DNA of 9,188 bases from Campylobacterales bacterium (GTDB lineage Bacteria; Campylobacterota; Campylobacteria; Campylobacterales; JAADDG01): the NCBI GenBank assembly GCA_027009865.1, contig JALVCR010000214.1:1-9188 (forward strand), read 5' to 3'. The stretch's first letter is position 1; every line of letters begins with the position of its first letter. Shown here one piece after another: positions 7,150-9,188 of this stretch. The position numbers and the translations under genes were made by a program. The notes below the pieces were generated by a model. That model made no database searches. It was given only the letters and a program-made list of their open reading frames with translations, and was not told the DNA's origin.

Positions 7150-7183
7150 TAATCTTACCTAAATGAAAGATTAGGTAAGATTA
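7150..7183. promoter_or_regulatory. Perfect inverted repeat, 13-bp arms with 8-nt loop; operator or leader hairpin
   Basis: TAATCTTACCTAA (7150-7162) is followed by an 8-nt spacer and its exact reverse complement TTAGGTAAGATTA (7171-7183). A G-U pair (7149/7184) could extend it in RNA. It lies between the divergent deacetylase and wzx genes, 30 nt before the wzx ATG. No gene ends here and there is no U-run on either side, so it is not a typical intrinsic terminator. It could be an operator for a dimeric repressor or activator serving both directions, or an RNA hairpin at the start of the wzx leader, since the TATAAC at 7135-7140 would start a rightward transcript at about this point. Confidence 0.6.
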
Positions 7184-7199
7184 GTTAAAAAAATTTAAC
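7184..7199. repeat. Second, smaller dyad next to the first
   Basis: GTTAAA (7184-7189), four A residues, then TTTAAC (7194-7199) form a perfect 6-bp inverted repeat directly adjoining the larger dyad. It ends 14 nt before the wzx ATG and just ahead of the AGG ribosome binding site at 7204-7206. The low complexity makes a chance origin plausible; its exact adjacency to the large dyad is the reason to list it. Confidence 0.35.
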
Positions 7200-7213
7200 A
7201 GTTAGGTTTTAAA

Positions 7214-8482
7214 ATGAATTTGAACGCCTTAAAACAATTTTCAAAAAACTCTTCCGTTAAAAGAGTAATTTCAAATTTTATATCTTTATCCCTTTTGCAG
7301 GGAATAAACTATATAGCCCCTCTTATTCTCCTTCCCTATTTGGTGAGAGTTTTGGGAATAGAAACTTACGGCCTTTGGGCTTTTGCGTATGCTTCCATAT
7401 CCTATTTTGTTTTGCTTACAGATTACGGATTTGAATTTACCGCAACCAAAAACATCTCGATAAATAGGGAAAACATAGAAAAAGTCCAAGAGATTTTTAA
7501 TGCTACTTTGGCTATAAAGTTCATATTTTTATCTCTTAGTCTTATTATTCTTACTTTTCTTATTATTAGTATCGATAAATTTGCAAAAAACTATATACTT
7601 TTTTACCTGCTTTTTGGGTATGTAATTGGACAAGCTTTATTTCCTGTATGGTTTTTTCAGGGAATGGAGAAGATGCAGTATATAACTATTTTAAATGTAA
7701 TAGCAAAATCAATCTTTATAGTTATGATTTTTCTCTTTGTCAAATCGCCAGAAGATATCTATCTTGTAGCTTTGTTTAACTCTTTGGGATTTTTAAGCGC
7801 TGGAGCGATAGCTCAATATATTATAAAAAAAGAGTATGGAATATCTTTTAAAATCCCCAAATTAAAAAATATAAAAAGAGAATTAAAAGATGGATGGTAT
7901 GTCTTTACGACAAGAATAACGGTAAATATCTACACAACTTCAAGCATTATCTTTTTGGGGCTTTTGGCAACTGATACGATAGTTGGATACTACTCGATAG
8001 CTGAGAAACTGATAATAGCGATAGGGGGAATTTTCGTTCCTCTCCTTCAGGCTCTCTATCCCCATTTTGCAAAACTTTATGAAGAATCAAAACAGAAATT
8101 TTTCAAAGCAAATATAAAACTATCTTTAGTAATTTTTATTTTTGCTCTTATCTTTGTAACTTTTGTAAATATTTTTGATAGAGAAATATTATTGTTTATA
8201 ACCGGAAAAGAGCCGTCAAAATATCTCCTTCATCTAATTCATATTCTCTCTTTCGTTATTTTAGTATTTCCTTACGGAGGGCAGTTTACAAGAATGTTAA
8301 TTACAATGAACAAATCAAAACTGTTAAATAAAATAGTTTTTATAGGAGCCGTAATAAATATAATCGCGGCTCCTATTTTAATCAAGCTCTATTCAGCAGT
8401 AGGACTTGCCTACTTGACGCTATTTTTAGGATTTTATATAGCGGTAGTGAAAGGATATTTTACATATAAAGAGGCTTTTTGA
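7214..8482 (+). CDS. wzx: Wzx-type polysaccharide repeat-unit flippase
   Basis: Integral inner-membrane protein of 422 aa, typical for Wzx (MATE/MOP superfamily, Polysacc_synt), which moves the undecaprenyl-linked repeat unit to the periplasmic face. Family sequence is clear: NFISLSLLQGINYIAPLILL (21-40), PYLVRVLGIETYGLWAFAYA (41-60), TDYGFEFTATKNIS (69-82), FPVWFFQGMEKMQYIT (143-158) and DGWYVFTTRITVNIYTTSS (226-244). About twelve hydrophobic segments run along the protein; the first is preceded by a short basic cytoplasmic stretch. The ATG at 7214 has AGG at a 7-nt spacing. It is transcribed away from the glycosyltransferase operon and is followed 25 nt later by the polymerase gene, probably in the same transcript. 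Substrate specificity cannot be inferred. Confidence 0.92.
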   Translation: MNLNALKQFSKNSSVKRVISNFISLSLLQGINYIAPLILLPYLVRVLGIETYGLWAFAYASISYFVLLTDYGFEFTATKNISINRENIEKVQEIFNATLAIKFIFLSLSLIILTFLIISIDKFAKNYILFYLLFGYVIGQALFPVWFFQGMEKMQYITILNVIAKSIFIVMIFLFVKSPEDIYLVALFNSLGFLSAGAIAQYIIKKEYGISFKIPKLKNIKRELKDGWYVFTTRITVNIYTTSSIIFLGLLATDTIVGYYSIAEKLIIAIGGIFVPLLQALYPHFAKLYEESKQKFFKANIKLSLVIFIFALIFVTFVNIFDREILLFITGKEPSKYLLHLIHILSFVILVFPYGGQFTRMLITMNKSKLLNKIVFIGAVINIIAAPILIKLYSAVGLAYLTLFLGFYIAVVKGYFTYKEAF

Positions 8483-8507
8483 CGATACTAAACAAAAAGA
8501 AAGCAAA

Positions 8508-9188
8508 ATGGCAATCTTTGTATATCTTTTGCTTATATTTTTGATAATTTGGGTAGAGATTAGCAGAAAAAAGTATTTTACATTTGATTTTATGACATCG
8601 TTTAACTTCTTTTTTCTAATCTCTTATGCTCTAACTCCGCTTATTTTAGCATCCTCTCAAAATCCTTTTAAATTTTTTGCAAAGGATATGATAAAGGGAA
8701 TATACTATTATGGCCTCTCTTTAACTCCTTATCTTATTTTTATAGCATATTTATCTTTTTTAGCCGGATACTATAATAAATTTTTCAGATCCAATCTTCC
8801 GGTTTTAATAATAAAGCCAAAATTTGGCGAAAGCGAGGTTTTAAAGCTCTCTCCTTTATTTGTGGTAATTTTATCTTTGCTTCTTTTTGTCTATATTATG
8901 CAGTTTGGAGGAGTAAGAGAGGCTCTAATGGCGGCTGAAGCTTACAGAGGAGGAGATTACGAGCCTCCAAAATATGGATTTGTCCAAAGATTCTTTCCGG
9001 CTAATACAATACTTCTTTATTACAGCTATTATAAATACTTTTTGGATAAAACTACAAAGCATAAATTTTTCTTTCTGCTTCTTTTTATCTTCTCTTTTTC
9101 ATTTTTTATGTTTTTGTTTTTTCTATTTAACAGCCGGGGATATCTGATAATTATTTTAGGAGGACTCTATCTGATTACATCAATTGTT
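8508..9188 (+). CDS. wzy: Wzy-like oligosaccharide repeat-unit polymerase, N-terminal part
   Basis: The frame is open from ATG 8508 to the window end (227 codons, no stop), so this is the 5' part of a longer gene. The protein is strongly hydrophobic, with likely membrane segments near 2-18, 30-49, 70-88, 114-132, 186-208 and 211-227. A hydrophilic stretch (132-163) carries QFGGVREALMAAEAYRGG, and NSRGYLIIILGG (208-219) resembles the SRG-containing segment of O-antigen polymerases. It sits right behind wzx, where a polymerase is expected, and would join flipped repeat units in the periplasm. There is only a weak ribosome binding site (AGAAAG), so translation may partly depend on wzx. The call rests on topology, the SRG segment and context, because Wzy proteins diverge widely. 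An O-antigen ligase is a less likely alternative. Confidence 0.72.
   Translation, partial: MAIFVYLLLIFLIIWVEISRKKYFTFDFMTSFNFFFLISYALTPLILASSQNPFKFFAKDMIKGIYYYGLSLTPYLIFIAYLSFLAGYYNKFFRSNLPVLIIKPKFGESEVLKLSPLFVVILSLLLFVYIMQFGGVREALMAAEAYRGGDYEPPKYGFVQRFFPANTILLYYSYYKYFLDKTTKHKFFFLLLFIFSFSFFMFLFFLFNSRGYLIIILGGLYLITSIV

Noticed and set aside
7150..7199. Dyads as an intrinsic terminator
   Set aside because: Both flanking genes start here and none ends here; the stem is AT-rich and no U-run follows on either strand.
7286..7489. Leftward frame inside wzx
   Set aside because: Antisense to the highly conserved N-terminal part of Wzx.
1..9188. tRNA, rRNA, CRISPR array, insertion sequence or transposase
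   Set aside because: No cloverleaf-like sequence, regular spaced repeats, terminal inverted repeats or transposase-like protein was seen on either strand.

Overview
This is an AT-rich window (about 30% GC by eye) holding part of a surface-polysaccharide locus, probably O-antigen or capsule, of the Wzx/Wzy type. The base composition, tightly packed overlapping genes, TATAAT-like -10 boxes without a good -35, and the style of the proteins suggest a Campylobacterota-like bacterium (for example a Sulfurimonas, Nautilia or Hydrogenimonas relative). That placement is an inference from style; no marker gene is present.

Layout. A leftward block of five genes runs from about 7103 down to 113: a NodB-fold polysaccharide deacetylase, a divergent asparagine-synthetase-like protein (AsnB2), two GT4 glycosyltransferases and a canonical asparagine-synthetase-type amidotransferase (AsnB1). 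Every junction in the block overlaps (53, 4, 1 and 13 nt), so it is almost certainly one translationally coupled operon. A 110-bp divergent spacer (7104-7213) carries a perfect 13-bp-arm dyad, a second smaller dyad and a TATAAT facing the leftward operon. Rightward from it run a Wzx flippase and, after a 25-nt gap, a Wzy-like polymerase cut by the right edge. At the left edge a 94-nt gap with a promoter-like sequence and a strong ribosome binding site precedes what looks like the first six codons of another leftward gene.

How the genes fit together (inference from families). The two GT4 enzymes add sugars to a lipid-linked repeat unit. The deacetylase removes an acyl group from a sugar or intermediate. 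AsnB1 is of the kind used to amidate uronic acids in O-antigens. Wzx flips the unit and Wzy polymerises it. No initiating sugar-phosphate transferase or nucleotide-sugar gene is in the window, so those lie outside.

The most unusual element is AsnB2. It keeps the ATP-pyrophosphatase motifs (SGGYDS, GDGGDE) but has lost the catalytic Cys2 and most of the glutamine-binding residues of the amidotransferase domain, and its C-terminal synthetase motifs have diverged. It sits in the same operon as an intact paralog. This resembles the route by which AsnB relatives became glutamine-independent amide-forming enzymes (beta-lactam synthetase, carbapenam synthetase, lasso-peptide cyclase), so a non-standard amide ligase for glycan decoration is a reasonable hypothesis.
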